A stretch of DNA of 64,000 bases from Channallabes apus (taxonomy: Eukaryota > Chordata > Actinopteri > Siluriformes > Clariidae). Location: NCBI GenBank assembly GCA_030522415.1, contig CM060124.1, positions 24,042,454 through 24,106,453 on the forward strand, written 5' to 3'. The position numbers were made by a program, and so were the translations under genes. Positions 1-9,915 of this stretch are shown piece by piece. Each line of letters opens with the position of its first letter. The stretch's first letter is position 1. The notes under the pieces are model-generated. The model saw nothing but the letters and a program-made list of their open reading frames with translations. It had not been told where the DNA came from and did not search any database.

Positions 1-108
1 TCAAGCAAGAGTTTTTACTTCACAAGCATTTTTCATGGAAACTAGTCATCATAATTTGAAAAGATAAATAGTTGTAACAGTCAGTAGGCACACATAACTT
101 TATAAGTC

Positions 109-111
<3 letters not shown>

Positions 112-144
<33 letters not shown>
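112..144. repeat. (TA)n microsatellite
   Basis: Uninterrupted alternating TA run of about 33 bases. Confidence 0.95.
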
Positions 145-147
<3 letters not shown>

Positions 148-189
148 TCTTGAACTGGAGTGTCACAGTATATGCAATTGATACCTTCT

Positions 190-342
190 TTTGCAGTGGA
201 GTTTAATGGAGTCCTGCTTGGGGACAGGGGTTATGCCTGCATGCTCAAAATGGACACTATTTCCTTTATTCACATTGTCCAGAACAGATGGCATTTCAGA
301 ACTAGAGATGGTCTAATTAGTAACTTTTTTAAAAAACATTAA
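190..342 (+). pseudogene. PIF/Harbinger transposase remnant
   Basis: An open stretch of about 50 codons follows a good splice-acceptor-like pyrimidine tract ending in GCAG near 195. It contains the motif GVLLGDRGY, which matches the second catalytic-Asp block (LLGDxGY) of PIF/Harbinger DDE transposases. The sequence after the motif no longer resembles the family and there is no following glutamate block, so this is a decayed fragment. No terminal inverted repeats were found around it. A chance match is possible because only about nine residues are diagnostic. Confidence 0.4.
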
Positions 343-743
343 CATAACATCTTTTCATGTAAAATACACTTTCCCAATAAATAAAAAAACTAAACAATAA
401 TTTGAACAAGTTGGAATACTTTATTCAATGTGCAAAAATATGTCTGTGTATTAAATCACCATGCGCAGCATTTGCTCAGCAGCGGAGACAAAAACTGCCC
501 GTGTTTTACCTGTCTGCCTCATTTCGGATCTATGTTTCGTTCATCCATTCATTTGGGCTTTTAAAATATCGTGGGCGCGCGTACAAAGTGAGACTATGCA
601 AGCCTGCTTGAATAAGCCTCGATTAGTTACAGCTGAGCTCCATTTGTGGAACCACATGCGGCTTAATTTGGAGATGCCGCTAATTTGAGTCTCACTTTTG
701 CGCGGAAGTCTGGCTTTATTTAGCTACTTTCATGGAACAGCCC
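343..743. other. Unassigned stretch
   Basis: No convincing gene or repeat end is visible here. Short open frames have no recognisable domain. Confidence 0.5.
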
Positions 744-1006
744 CCAGGAGATAAGGAAAAGGCATGACACCAAGGATTAGGAACATAAACACCCACTTAA
801 CGTAAACCGTATCACAACAGATGCCAGACAATGAACTCAAACTTAGGAGGGCTATTTGTACCAAACATAATTATTAACCTCGATCAGGTGTGCTCCCATC
901 ACCTGATCGAGGTGCACTCTGGGAAATGAAGTTCAAAACTAAAACAAACATACGAAAACAAAATGGAGTCCAGGAGCATGGCGCCATCTGGTGATCAACT
1001 GTGACA
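744..1006 (-). repeat. Partial 3' LTR of the proline-rich element
   Basis: On the minus strand the LTR begins TGTCACAG at 1006, directly after a purine tract (GGAGGGGGGAAAA, minus strand, about 1007-1019), the expected polypurine tract position. It matches the complete LTR at 1781-2380 and breaks off at 744. It contains a perfect 12-bp hairpin: CTCGATCAGGTG and its complement separated by 9 bases (about 880-912). The copy at 1781-2380 has lost one arm. Confidence 0.75.
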
Positions 1007-1778
1007 TTTTCCCCCCTCCAAAGGCGCTACTCCGGGCGCCCAAAATGGTGGTCCAGGGCACCCTCCCCAAGGTTCGGTGTTGGCCCTCCCGACCAAGAGG
1101 CTGCAGTAAACGTTCCCTGGGCAGGGTTGCAGGGCGGGCGAGGCATTGCCATGGCGGAGGAGGCAGCTCAAAGTCCTCGAATGCGGGCGGAGGCAGCTCG
1201 TCGTCGAGGCACGGCGGAGGCGGTAGTTCGGTGTCGTCATCAAAACCAGGTGGAGGAGGTCGGTCGAAGTCGTCGACGAAGCCAGACAGCCGCTGAGCTG
1301 GCTCATGCCCTTTGGGGCTGTCTGGGAGATCAGAGCCCTCAACTTTGGGGCTGTCTGGGAGATCAGAGCCCTCAACTTTGGGGCTGTCTGGGAGATCAGA
1401 GCCCTCAACTTTGGGGCTGTCTGGGAGATTCTCTGGGAGACTGGAGCCCGCAGCGGGGCTGACTGGAACAAGCTGGTCCTGAACCCGAGCCCCCAACTCC
1501 AGCAGGGCTTGTATGCATTCCTGATCGTTGGCTGCCCGGCACGCATTGATCTGCTGGATCAGCTCTCCAGCCAGCTGTAGGAGCACTCGCCTCCGTCCAG
1601 TCTCTGGCGGAGCACTGCAGGGCGTCATTCCTCTCACTCCTGCGTGCTCAAAGTTGCTCTGCCGGTTGACAAGCCGACTACCCACGGGGTCTGCTTGCCC
1701 CGACGTCATGACCATAGCCCCCCCACAAAAAATAACCAGGGGAGGCCCCTCCACTATACTACTTTTAAGGTCTGGCAT
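939..1778 (-). CDS. Proline-rich protein of a short LTR retroelement
   Basis: This 279-codon ORF starts three bases inside the end of the upstream LTR (LTR ends at 1781) and occupies essentially the whole internal region. The N-terminal ~110 residues have no domain I recognise. Next come about three and a half in-frame 11-residue repeats (VEGSDLPDSPK), then an acidic, proline-rich run with blocks such as FDRPPPPGF and DELPPPAF. In the second copy (2381-2646) the frame ends with TGA just after ELPPPP. Here that codon is TGG, so translation runs on through the polypurine tract into the 3' LTR. The natural protein therefore probably stops near residue 197. No protease, RT or zinc knuckle is present, so the element must be non-autonomous. 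The protein may be a structural (Gag-like) relic, but that is a guess. Confidence 0.5.
   Translation of the reverse strand: MPDLKSSIVEGPPLVIFCGGAMVMTSGQADPVGSRLVNRQSNFEHAGVRGMTPCSAPPETGRRRVLLQLAGELIQQINACRAANDQECIQALLELGARVQDQLVPVSPAAGSSLPENLPDSPKVEGSDLPDSPKVEGSDLPDSPKVEGSDLPDSPKGHEPAQRLSGFVDDFDRPPPPGFDDDTELPPPPCLDDELPPPAFEDFELPPPPWQCLARPATLPRERLLQPLGREGQHRTLGRVPWTTILGARSSAFGGGKMSQLITRWRHAPGLHFVFVCLF
1311..1430 (-). repeat. 33-bp in-frame tandem repeat
   Basis: Units start at 1311, 1344, 1377 and 1410 (last one partial). The 33-bp period preserves the reading frame of the proline-rich ORF. The units are nearly identical, which points to recent amplification. Confidence 0.95.
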
Positions 1779-1780
1779 TT

Positions 1781-2380
1781 TGTAACTAGGGTGCTAGTGT
1801 GGGTTTGGAGATGTATAGAGGCGGAGGTGATCTTAAATGAAAAGAGTCTTTAATAAAATAAACAAGAACATAAACACATATAACACGGGAGTGGACATGA
1901 CAAGAACTACACTAAACAGAGCTACACTAATCAAGGAGTTACACTAATCAAGGAGTTACACTAATCAAGGTGTTTACTTTTAACCGGCTAGGAGCTAAGC
2001 ACAACCAGCTAGGCTAAGCACAGGCTAGGCTAACAGTAGGCTAGGCTAAGCACAGGCTAGACTAACACAAGCTAGGAGACAAACAGGACAGACTAGAAAC
2101 TAAACTAAACATGACACTACATACACAGAACTAACCAGGAGATAAGGAAAAGGCATGACACCAAGGATTAGGAACATAAACACCCACTTAACGTAAACCG
2201 TATCACAACAGATGCCAGACAATGAACTCAAACTTAGGAGGGCTATTTATACCAAACATAATTAGTAACCTCGATCAGGTGATGGGAGCATTCTTGGAAA
2301 TGAAGTTCAAAACTAAAACAAACATACGAAAACAAAATGGAGTCCAGGAGCATGGCGCCATCTGGTGATCAACTGTGACA
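1781..2380 (-). repeat. Complete 600-bp LTR (shared)
   Basis: On the minus strand it runs from TGTCACAG (2380) to CTAGTTACA (1781), the TG...CA form of an LTR. A purine-rich tract lies immediately upstream (2381-2396). It holds an AATAAA-type signal (minus, near 1850) and short internal tandem repeats: a 19-bp unit containing ACACTAATCAAGGAG around 1925-1970 and a GGCTAGGCTAAGCAC-type repeat around 1995-2080. This LTR serves both as the 5' LTR of the internal region at 1022-1778 and as the 3' LTR of the partial internal region at 2397-2646. That arrangement arises by LTR-LTR recombination. Confidence 0.75.
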
Positions 2381-2646
2381 TTTCCCCCCCTCCAAAGGTG
2401 CTACTCCGGGCGCCCAAAATGGTGGTCCAGGGCACCCTCCCCAAGGTTCGGTGTTGGCCCTCCCGACCAAGAGGCTGCAGTAAACGTTCCCTGGGCAGGG
2501 TTGCAGGGCGGGCGAGGCATTTGTCATGGCGGAGGAGGCAGCTCAAAGTCCTCGAAGGCAGGCGGAGGCAGCTCGTCGTCGAGGCACGGCGGAGGCGGTA
2601 GTTCGGTGTCGTCATCAAAACCAGGTGGAGGAGGTCGGTCAAAGTC
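2381..2646 (-). mobile_element. Second, truncated internal region of the proline-rich element
   Basis: It repeats the C-terminal proline-rich coding part and 3' non-coding part of the copy at 1007-1275, then stops abruptly at 2646 where the octamer-rich repeat begins. The reading frame ends in TGA right after the ELPPPP block. Confidence 0.7.
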
Positions 2647-3098
2647 TATGGAACGATATCGCGGACAATATTCAAATGCAATTGCAAATTGCATTTGCAA
2701 TTGCGTTTTCCATATGTAGACGCACAAAGTGTGCCATAATTCAAATGCAATTGCAAACTTTGCATTACCGTTTGCTGATTCGCCTTTGCGAGCGCACACT
2801 GACTGCCAAATTTCAAATGAAAAAACAAAGTCCATTTGCATTTGTATTTCCCAGGTCTTACACGTCATGAACCTGTCATATTTAAATAGCAAAATCAATC
2901 ACCACGTTTGCTTTTTCACTTTCTCTGCGCCGGGCGTCAAGCCGGCCAAAATTCAAACGCAATCGCTAATCCATTTGCAATTGCATTTCCAACACGTTAC
3001 ACAGAAACCTGTCAATCAGCGTCAGGGGCGGGTCTATACTGTGGGGCGGGATTGTATGGGGAGTGACGTCACTCGCACTCGCCGACCAAGAGGGGGAT
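2647..3098 (+). repeat. Octamer/CRE-rich interspersed repeat, copy 1
   Basis: About 450 bp shared with 46600-47033 in opposite orientation, with the same two ends (GGAACGATATCGCGG at one, CCGACCAAGAGGGGGAT at the other). It is full of interlocking CAAATGCAATTGCAAA-type words, a perfect POU octamer (ATTTGCAT, 2834-2841) and a TGACGTCA CRE (about 3063-3070). No terminal inverted repeats, A tail or ORF were found. Class unknown. Confidence 0.8.
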
Positions 3099-3520
3099 AT
3101 TTGAGCACTGGAGGTGAACCGAGATGATCTCATTTGTTTATCAAGAAATAAACACACAAAAATGACAAATCGCATATTTTCTTGCTCCGGAGTGGACAGA
3201 GAAGTTTTTACAAATAAAAATATTTTTAGATCTTCTCCTGTTACAGCCTGCTGGAGCTAAATCTTTCAGAAACGCTGCGTACCGGTGTTATGCGCTAAAA
3301 TGCCCCCCCCCCAACATAACCTCTATCAAATATTATATTACAACATAAATTAATAGGTTTATGATTTACAAATTGCACCAAACGAATTTGATTATAAAAT
3401 AATCTATATAAAAAAAACCACATGTAGTATAGGGGGGAAATATATTAATTATATATTATTTTCATATACAACCCCTGGCAAAAATTCTGGAATCACCCCT
3501 CTCAGAAGATGTGGAGAGGG
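3099..3520. other. Unassigned stretch with a transposon-end-like segment
   Basis: Mostly anonymous, with a C-run near 3303. The segment about 3470-3512 (ACCCCTGGCAAAAATTCTGG...) resembles a terminus of a DNA transposon common in fish. I could not find its partner end. Confidence 0.35.
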
Positions 3521-3639
3521 TGTGCTTCCATCACCTGATCGAGGTGCACTCTGGGAAATGAAGTTCAAAACTAAAACAAACATAAGAAAACAAAATGGAG
3601 TCCAGGAGCATGGCGCCATCTGGTGATCAACTGTGACAA
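3521..3639 (-). repeat. LTR fragment of the proline-rich element family
   Basis: It matches the first ~120 bp of the minus-strand LTR at 888-1006, ending exactly at the same TGTCAC terminus. The adjoining AT-rich stretch leads directly into an L2 fragment. Confidence 0.75.
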
Positions 3640-3640
3640 T

Positions 3641-5008
3641 TATATTATATATATTAGATCCTATACCGACACATTTTCTTAAACAGATAGTACCAGTAAT
3701 AACAGAACCGCTGTTGAGAATAATTAATTCCTCACTCATTGGTTATGTTCCAAAATCTTTTAAATTAGCAGTTATCAAACCAATAATTAAGAAACCTGAC
3801 CTTGACCCCTGTCAGCTGTCCAATTACAGGCCAATATCAAACCTCCCCTTTATCTCTAAGATTCTGGAAAAGATAGTAGTGGAGCAGCTATGCTCATATC
3901 TACATAGAAATGGCATACATGAACTGTATCAGTCAGGAATTAGACCTCATCACAGCACACAAACAGCACTCGTTAAAGTAGTAAATGACCTCCTATTGGC
4001 CTCTGATCAGGGTTGTGCAACTATGCTTGTATTACTCGACCTCAGTGCAGCTTTTGTCACCATTGATCATGCTATTCTTCTTCACAGATTTGAAAATGTA
4101 GTAGGAATTAAGGGTACAGCCCTCTCCTGGCTCAGATCCTATTTGACCGATCGTTATCAGTATGTAGACTTAAATGGTGATAATTCTGCATGTTCTCCAG
4201 TGGAGTTTGGCATTCCGCAGGGTTCAGTTTTAGGCCCACTGCTTTTTACCCTTCACATGCTTCCTCTGGGCAACATAATCCATAAACATGGTATTAGTTT
4301 TCATTGTTATGCTGACGACACACAGTTATACATCTCAACAAAACCTGATTAGAACAGCCATCTTACTAAAGTTGAGCAATGTGTGCAGGACATAAAAAAT
4401 TGGATGCTAATTAACTTCCTTCTGCTTAATCCGGATGAGACAGAAGTTCTAGTCATAGGACCGCATATAGCTACGAGTAAAATCTTAGATCACACCGTAA
4501 CTTTAGATGGCCTTTCTGTCCCATTAAGTGCAACAGTAAAAGACCTCCGCGTGATTATAGATTCCAGCCTTTCATTTCACGCTCATGTAGATAATATCAC
4601 CAGGATAGCATTCTTTCACCTCAGAAATATTGCCAAGATAAGAAATATATTGTCGCTAAACGATGCAGAAAAACTAGTTCATGCTTTTATCACTTCTAGT
4701 TTGTCCTACTGTAATGCCTTACTGTCTGGTTGTTCTGTTAGGTGATAAACAAGCTTCAGCTAGTCCAGAATGCAGCAGCGAGAGACCTCAGTAGAACCAG
4801 AAGATATGAGCACATCACCCCTATTCTATCTTCACTACATTGGCTCCCTGTGAAATTGCGCATTGATTTTGGGATGCTACTCTTGACATATAGAGCATTG
4901 AATGGTCTCGCGCCGCAGTATCTGAGCGAACGGCTGGTGTCTTCGATCAAAGGATGCAGGCTGCTTGTCAGTACCGCGTATTATGAAGGTTTGTTGACGG
5001 TGAGGTGA
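3641..5008 (+). pseudogene. L2 reverse transcriptase (broken)
   Basis: Recognisable RT blocks in order: [39 protein letters not shown] (catalytic Asp block A; the following position is VTIDH), [13 protein letters not shown] and CYADDTQLY (catalytic YADD). A stop follows at about 4350, then the thumb and C-terminal region continue in other frames (NWMLINFLLLNPDETE; INKLQLVQNAAAR). At least two frame breaks make it non-functional. It lacks the N-terminal endonuclease, as expected of a 5'-truncated insertion. Confidence 0.85.
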
Positions 5009-5575
5009 TGGTTTGCTTTACATCTCAGGGAGCCCTCATGTTTGTGTTTCCTTCTGGCTCTCCCTTTTAGTTATGCTGTCATAGTTAGTCCTGCCGGAGT
5101 CCCTGCTTGCACTCTCCAGTAAATATACATTCACATTATACATTATGTGACTGTGACCATACCTAACTGCCATATCTCCTCTTCTTCTCTTTCTCCCACT
5201 CTTTCTCTTTCCTCTCTCCACCTGTCTCCCCCTTTCACTCTTTCTCTCTCTCTCTCCGTTGAGCTACACATGTCATTCCTGAGCTGCCAGTGATCCAGAC
5301 TCCCTCTGCCCTCCGGACCTGTCTGATCCATCCTGGTGCCCCGTTTCTGGTTGGAGGTCTCGTTGCATGGATGCCCCGTTTGTCTCTTTGGGATGCGTCT
5401 GGTGTCTGGGGATGATTCTATCTACTTAGAAGATGGTTCTGGCCTCGACTGGTGTTGTCAGCTGTTTCTCTGAGGACTTGACAGTTCGATAGTTCAGGAC
5501 TGGAACTTTCTACAAGTCTATCTGAGTCTCCAATAACTACCTGGACTCCATTTTAACATCAATTAACATCAACTA

Positions 5576-5719
5576 GGTGTAGTGGTTAGCACTGTCGCCT
5601 TGCACCTCCAGGGTCTGGGTTCGATTCCCCGGCCAGGCTCGATTCCCGTCTCTGTGTGCATGGAGTTTGCATGTTCTCCCCGTGCTTGGTACAGAAGATG
5701 AATGAATGAATGAATGAAT
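5576..5719 (+). mobile_element. tRNA-headed SINE, internally deleted
   Basis: Polymerase III A box (GGTGTAGTGG) and B box (GGTTCGATTCC) lie in the first 60 bases. A short body and a (GAAT)n tail follow. It is flanked by an 11-bp direct repeat AACATCAACTA (5565-5575 and 5720-5730), a clean target duplication. Compared with the longer copy at 59763-60116 it lacks the first ~12 bases and most of the middle. Confidence 0.85.
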
Positions 5720-6040
5720 AACATCAACTATTATAGCTGAACTGCCTGCCACCTAACACACTGTATAAATGCAGATCATTTCCTGCTATCTGTTTCCCCC
5801 AAATGACGATGGGTTCCCCTGTTGAGTCTGGTTCCTCTCAAGGTTTCTTCCTATTACCATCTCAGGGAGGTTTTCCTTGCCACTGTCGCCCGCGGCTTGC
5901 TCACCAGGGACTATCTGACCATTTTGATTCATACACATTCACATTCCATACAAACGTACATAATTCTTTTGATTCTGTAAAGCTGTTTTGAGACAATGTC
6001 AATTGTTAAAAGCGCTATACAAATAAAATTGAATTGAATA

Positions 6041-6917
6041 TTATTTCACTAGTTTTGACGCGTATCTTTGGTTGAGGTTCATACTCACAACACGAAGTCC
6101 ATCAAGTTCTTTGTCTCTTGTATTTTATTCTCTGGCATCAAAGAATCAACACAGTCATCTTGAGTAAATCCACTCGGGTTACAACACCAGTTGCTGTATC
6201 AATATGGTTCAGGACACACATTTGTTATATTTATCTAATTACGGTTTGCTTACGGTCAAAAGCTTGTGTTTCCGTAGCCTTCCGCATCTAAACTGAACTT
6301 TCTATCATACGATAGTCATACAAATGCTTGTAATAGTGGAATGACAGCACAGACCAACTTACGTTTGTCAAAATGGATGCTTAACTGACAAATTCAAAGC
6401 TTATGGCTTATGTAATGAACTTAATGCTTAACTAATGAATAGAATAAGATTGAATAAAATAAAATAAATAAACACAACGACAAATTCATAACAGATACGA
6501 TACGGCTCTTACAAGAACATTTATTATCCAGAGCACGATATACAGCCATAATGAGTCCCGTAACCGGCTTATACAGGCGTGTATAGTCACGTTAACCTGG
6601 CGGCCATTTTACGAATGACTTTGAAATGCAACTGATTTATTTTGGCCGCTGTCGCCTTTAAACGGCGGTGAGCGCAATGGTAATAACCATTCCAATTGAG
6701 TAACCACTGTACATGTTTTTGTAACCATAATGAGAACAAAGCTGGCTAAGCCATAGTATTCCCAGCTAAGAAAAGAAACATATTATGTCATTTTCTCCAC
6801 AGTCTCCACTTCTATCCCTCAGCTGTGCTCTGCTCAACTAGCCTGTAACTACAAGAAATAGCACCTGCATATGAAAAGTAATATGGATAGCAAAAAATAA
6901 ATAAATAAATAAAAATA

Positions 6918-6951
<34 letters not shown>

Positions 6952-8030
6952 TTTGGTGTAGTTGTAAAGGACTCATGCGTGACGCATAGTATTGATCACT
7001 GCGCCGGAGGGAGATTCTGCATGCTATTCACTCAGAATAACATATCTTGCTAACTTCGTAGACTGCTTTCTATCAGTGTATGTAGTTTTTGCTCAATACA
7101 ATATGAGAAAAGCATCCTCCGCTTCCCTCTATATATTCCACAACATATGGGCCCTTTTAGACATTTAGTAATGCATTTTGTAGATATGGTAGATCGAAAA
7201 GGCGGGAAAAGATACATCTATAGACAATCGATTTAGTCAATGGGTAAGGTGATTGCCTCAGCAAACGCAAAGACAGTCGCAAGATTTTAGTCCAAGGAAA
7301 TAATCCCAATTTCTGGAATGCCATGTTTTGAGTTCCACCAATTGAATAGATTTTCTTACTAGAATTGGTACTGTGATTTATACTGCTTGCCATGTCAGTA
7401 ATAATCTGCTGCTGCATCATACCCATAATGAGAGGACTTATTAATAAAGGCATAAAGATAGTATTTGGGCGATATGAAATGTTGCCCAAATAGGATAGTA
7501 CAAGAAGCAGAATTAGAATGAAATATACCTCCTATAGAATATGAATATGAAGTACCCAACCTAGAAACAACTACATTTACTCAAGAAAAATACTCAATAA
7601 ATAAATAGATAATAATAAAATGTGGTAACTCTATGTAAATTTATAAATATGTGTTACGAATTAAATGAAAGGAAAAAGTCATGTAAATGTAATAGCAAGT
7701 ACACATATAATTACTAACAACCTATAACTAACAGTTTACAAGTTTAATGAAAATAACCACATTGTATAGATAAAATCTACTCCGAGACACTATAATGGTA
7801 TGTTAGTATGTGTGCAGCTTCGTGTGTGTAGGACCCGAGTCATTAACATGGCAACAGGAGGCGAGGAAAATCATCTCCCTGTCGAAGCCACACAAATCTG
7901 ACCTGAACAAAAGAAGCTAATTCATCTAATTCATCTAATGAATATTAAATATGTATTTGACTTAAGGAGGAGCAAACAATGATGTAAGTGTTAAGTGAAT
8001 GGGCCAATAAACGATATCATATCAAATCGC
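6041..8030. other. Anonymous AT-rich stretch with short repeats
   Basis: A (TAA)n run lies near 6905-6950. Segment 6526-6585 recurs inverted at about 22436-22505, and 6596-6712 recurs directly at 24018-24140, so these are interspersed repeats of unknown class. A 110-codon minus ORF at 7157-7489 has no domain I recognise. Confidence 0.5.
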
Positions 8031-8234
8031 GATTTATTTGATTTTAAAAACGATGAAAAGCTCTAGACATTTTTTGCTCGATATGGATTAATCTAAGAGC
8101 CAATCACACAGCAGAACAACACGACAACAACCAATCAGCGTGCAGCTTGCGCGTGCCGTGCAGGTCAAAGTTAATTTCCTGCCGCACTTTACGAAGCAAA
8201 CTTGACACCAGGACGACAAAAAAAAAAAAAAAAA

Positions 8235-8578
8235 AAAGAGTGGAAGCAGCGACGAAAGTGAATCCAACCTCGAGTTATTATCCAAAGATGTTGAAATTGT
8301 CGACAAAAAAGGTAGCATGAACTCCGTTATATGAACGCATCACCCACACGACCACACTGAGAGCATGAAAATGCGGGCAGATGCTACACCGTCAACTAGC
8401 AGGGCTAGCAGTGGGGCTGTACCAAAGCAGATATCGATCGTGTCGTCTTTCGTGGCCATTACACCTTATGAAAGGTGTTCCAAAAGGAGCAAGGATATAA
8501 CCAGGGCCGTTTCTAACTTTCTAGCAAAAGATATTGTAACAAACTCGCTATTATTTATTAAAACAATAGCTAGCCGTT
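8235..8578 (+). pseudogene. hAT (ZBED-like) transposase remnant
   Basis: An acidic segment (SGSSDESESNLELLSKDVEI, 8239 onward) resembles the N-terminal leader of ZBED-like hAT transposases. After a stop the frame resumes, ending in ITPYERCSKRSKDITRAVSN followed by FLAKDI. This resembles the segment of ZBED1/ZBED4-like proteins just upstream of their catalytic core. The BED zinc finger between them is missing and the core does not follow. A hAT-like subterminal AT-rich segment precedes it at about 8000-8060. Decayed fragment. Confidence 0.5.
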
Positions 8579-8580
8579 AA

Positions 8581-9311
8581 CAGAAATCAGGGGGTGAATA
8601 AGGACCACCAGAGGATACGAAATGTGTTCAAGTGTATTTACATTTAATATTGTGCTGTACATTACACCATTCATACATGCCAGCCACTCATACCACACAC
8701 TCACTCAGTCCGTGCTCGTGGTGATTACAGTGGGAGCCACGTCAAACAGCCGCCTGGAGCATGACGGCTCCATGGCAGGTCCATGAAGGGTTAATGCAGG
8801 CTTCGTGCACGAAATGTGATCCCCCGCGATGACGCAGTTAACGATGCCCCGCCCCATAAACGCCCCCATGCGCTTTCTAAAAAGATGGTTGCAATGCCGT
8901 ATAATTCCGCCAGATGGAGCATTGACTGGCACAGTTAACTGCAGTGTCCAGGAAGCCCAATACCGTATCTTTAATATACAGACAGTTCTTGCATTGTCAA
9001 CATAGTTTCATAAATAGATGAAAAAACAACAACAACAAACCGATTAATAAAACAGATTTGTTAAATCACTCAATACACAACCCATGATGATTATGCTATT
9101 TATTATTTAATAATGAATTAATAAAATTAGTTAGTGAAATATTTTTAAGACATTCTGAAATGATCCTTAAAGACACGGTAGCGGCTGTAATTTGTCTATA
9201 CCGATCATTGTAGGTACGGAATAAAAACGCAGGCTATGTACAGTATTTTATATTACGGTGTATTTTACCTCGTTCCATTTAATATACTGATAGATAATAT
9301 TTTGCTGCAAA
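8581..9311. other. Unassigned stretch
   Basis: No gene, repeat terminus or RNA gene could be supported. The interval 8700-8940 is GC-richer than its surroundings but has no coding signal. Confidence 0.5.
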
Positions 9312-9735
9312 GTAAAGCTCAAAATGTAATGTCTGCTTGGGTTTGTTTTCGTTATATTTTTGATGATGTTTTCGCTGATTTTTTTTTTTCACTGATAGTC
9401 TACAAGTGGCATAAGAAAGGCAATTAATGGCGCATGCAACCTGGAATAAATATCTGCTCATATGGATCAGTATTTCTTTAGTCATTTAATCATGCATAAT
9501 GCTCCCCCGTCAAAAGATCTGATGGGGCATTAATCACTTATCACAACTGTGAATGGATGCGGCAGCAGAGACATATTAAATCCCCATAAACACTTGGAAA
9601 CAATAGTAAAAAAGTTCCAGAGGGTTAGCGCCTGTTATACTAATGTATTTTTACTGATTTTTTTTTACTGCTTATATTTCGTTTGGTTTTACGCAATTTC
9701 ATGTGTGTGTGTGTGTGTGTGTGTGTGCGCGAGAG
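9312..9735 (+). repeat. Local direct duplication, unit 1
   Basis: It shares long blocks with unit 2 about 604 bp downstream: TTGGGTTTGTTTTCGTTATA, GATCTGATGGGGCA, AATCACTTATCACAACTGTG and TTGGTTTTACGC. It ends in a GT/GA-rich microsatellite (9702-9742). Confidence 0.85.
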
Positions 9736-9770
9736 AGAGAGGATACTCTGACAAGAGCAACTTCCGTGTG

Positions 9771-9855
9771 GCTCCCGTGGCGCAATCGGTTAGCGCGTGA
9801 CACTTATAAAGCAGTCCAGGTGAAGCAATGCCGAGTTCGAGTCTCACCTAAAGCA
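9771..9855 (+). pseudogene. tRNA-Ile(UAU) pseudogene, intron-bearing
   Basis: The 5' half reads as an isoleucine UAU tRNA: GGCGCAATCGGTTAGCGC forms an intact D arm, and the anticodon loop CTTATAA is followed by an insert that fits the short intron of this tRNA family (CAGTCCAGGTGAAGCAA). The 3' half is decayed. Compared with typical vertebrate tRNA-Ile(UAU) about eight bases around the variable loop are missing. The acceptor stem has roughly three mismatches and the T stem two, although the TTCGAGT loop is kept. It is unlikely to be functional. Confidence 0.6.
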
Positions 9856-9915
9856 CCCAAAGCATTTTACTGCATATGGCGCTGTGTATGTGACAAATCA
9901 AATTTGAATTTGAAA

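Larger units (their letters stand above)
3641..6040 (+). mobile_element. L2-type LINE, 5'-truncated
   Basis: It holds the RT domain, the C-terminal domain and the full 3' UTR. The 3' UTR carries the stretch found at fish L2 ends (GGTTCCTCTCAAGG, TTTTCCTTGCCACTGTCGCC, AAAGCGCTATACAAATAAA) and terminates in ATTGAATTGAATA. The endonuclease domain and ORF1 are missing. The 3' UTR contains a SINE insertion. Confidence 0.85.

Noticed and set aside
1001..1462. Plus-strand ORFs of 90-150 codons over the proline-rich element
   Set aside because: They are opposite-strand shadows of the minus-strand repeat ORF; the 33-bp period keeps several frames open.
7157..7489. 110-codon minus-strand ORF, with a second frame containing WWNSKHGIP-like words
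   Set aside because: The two frames compete, neither matches a family I can name, and the region is AT-rich with several stops in the alternative frame.
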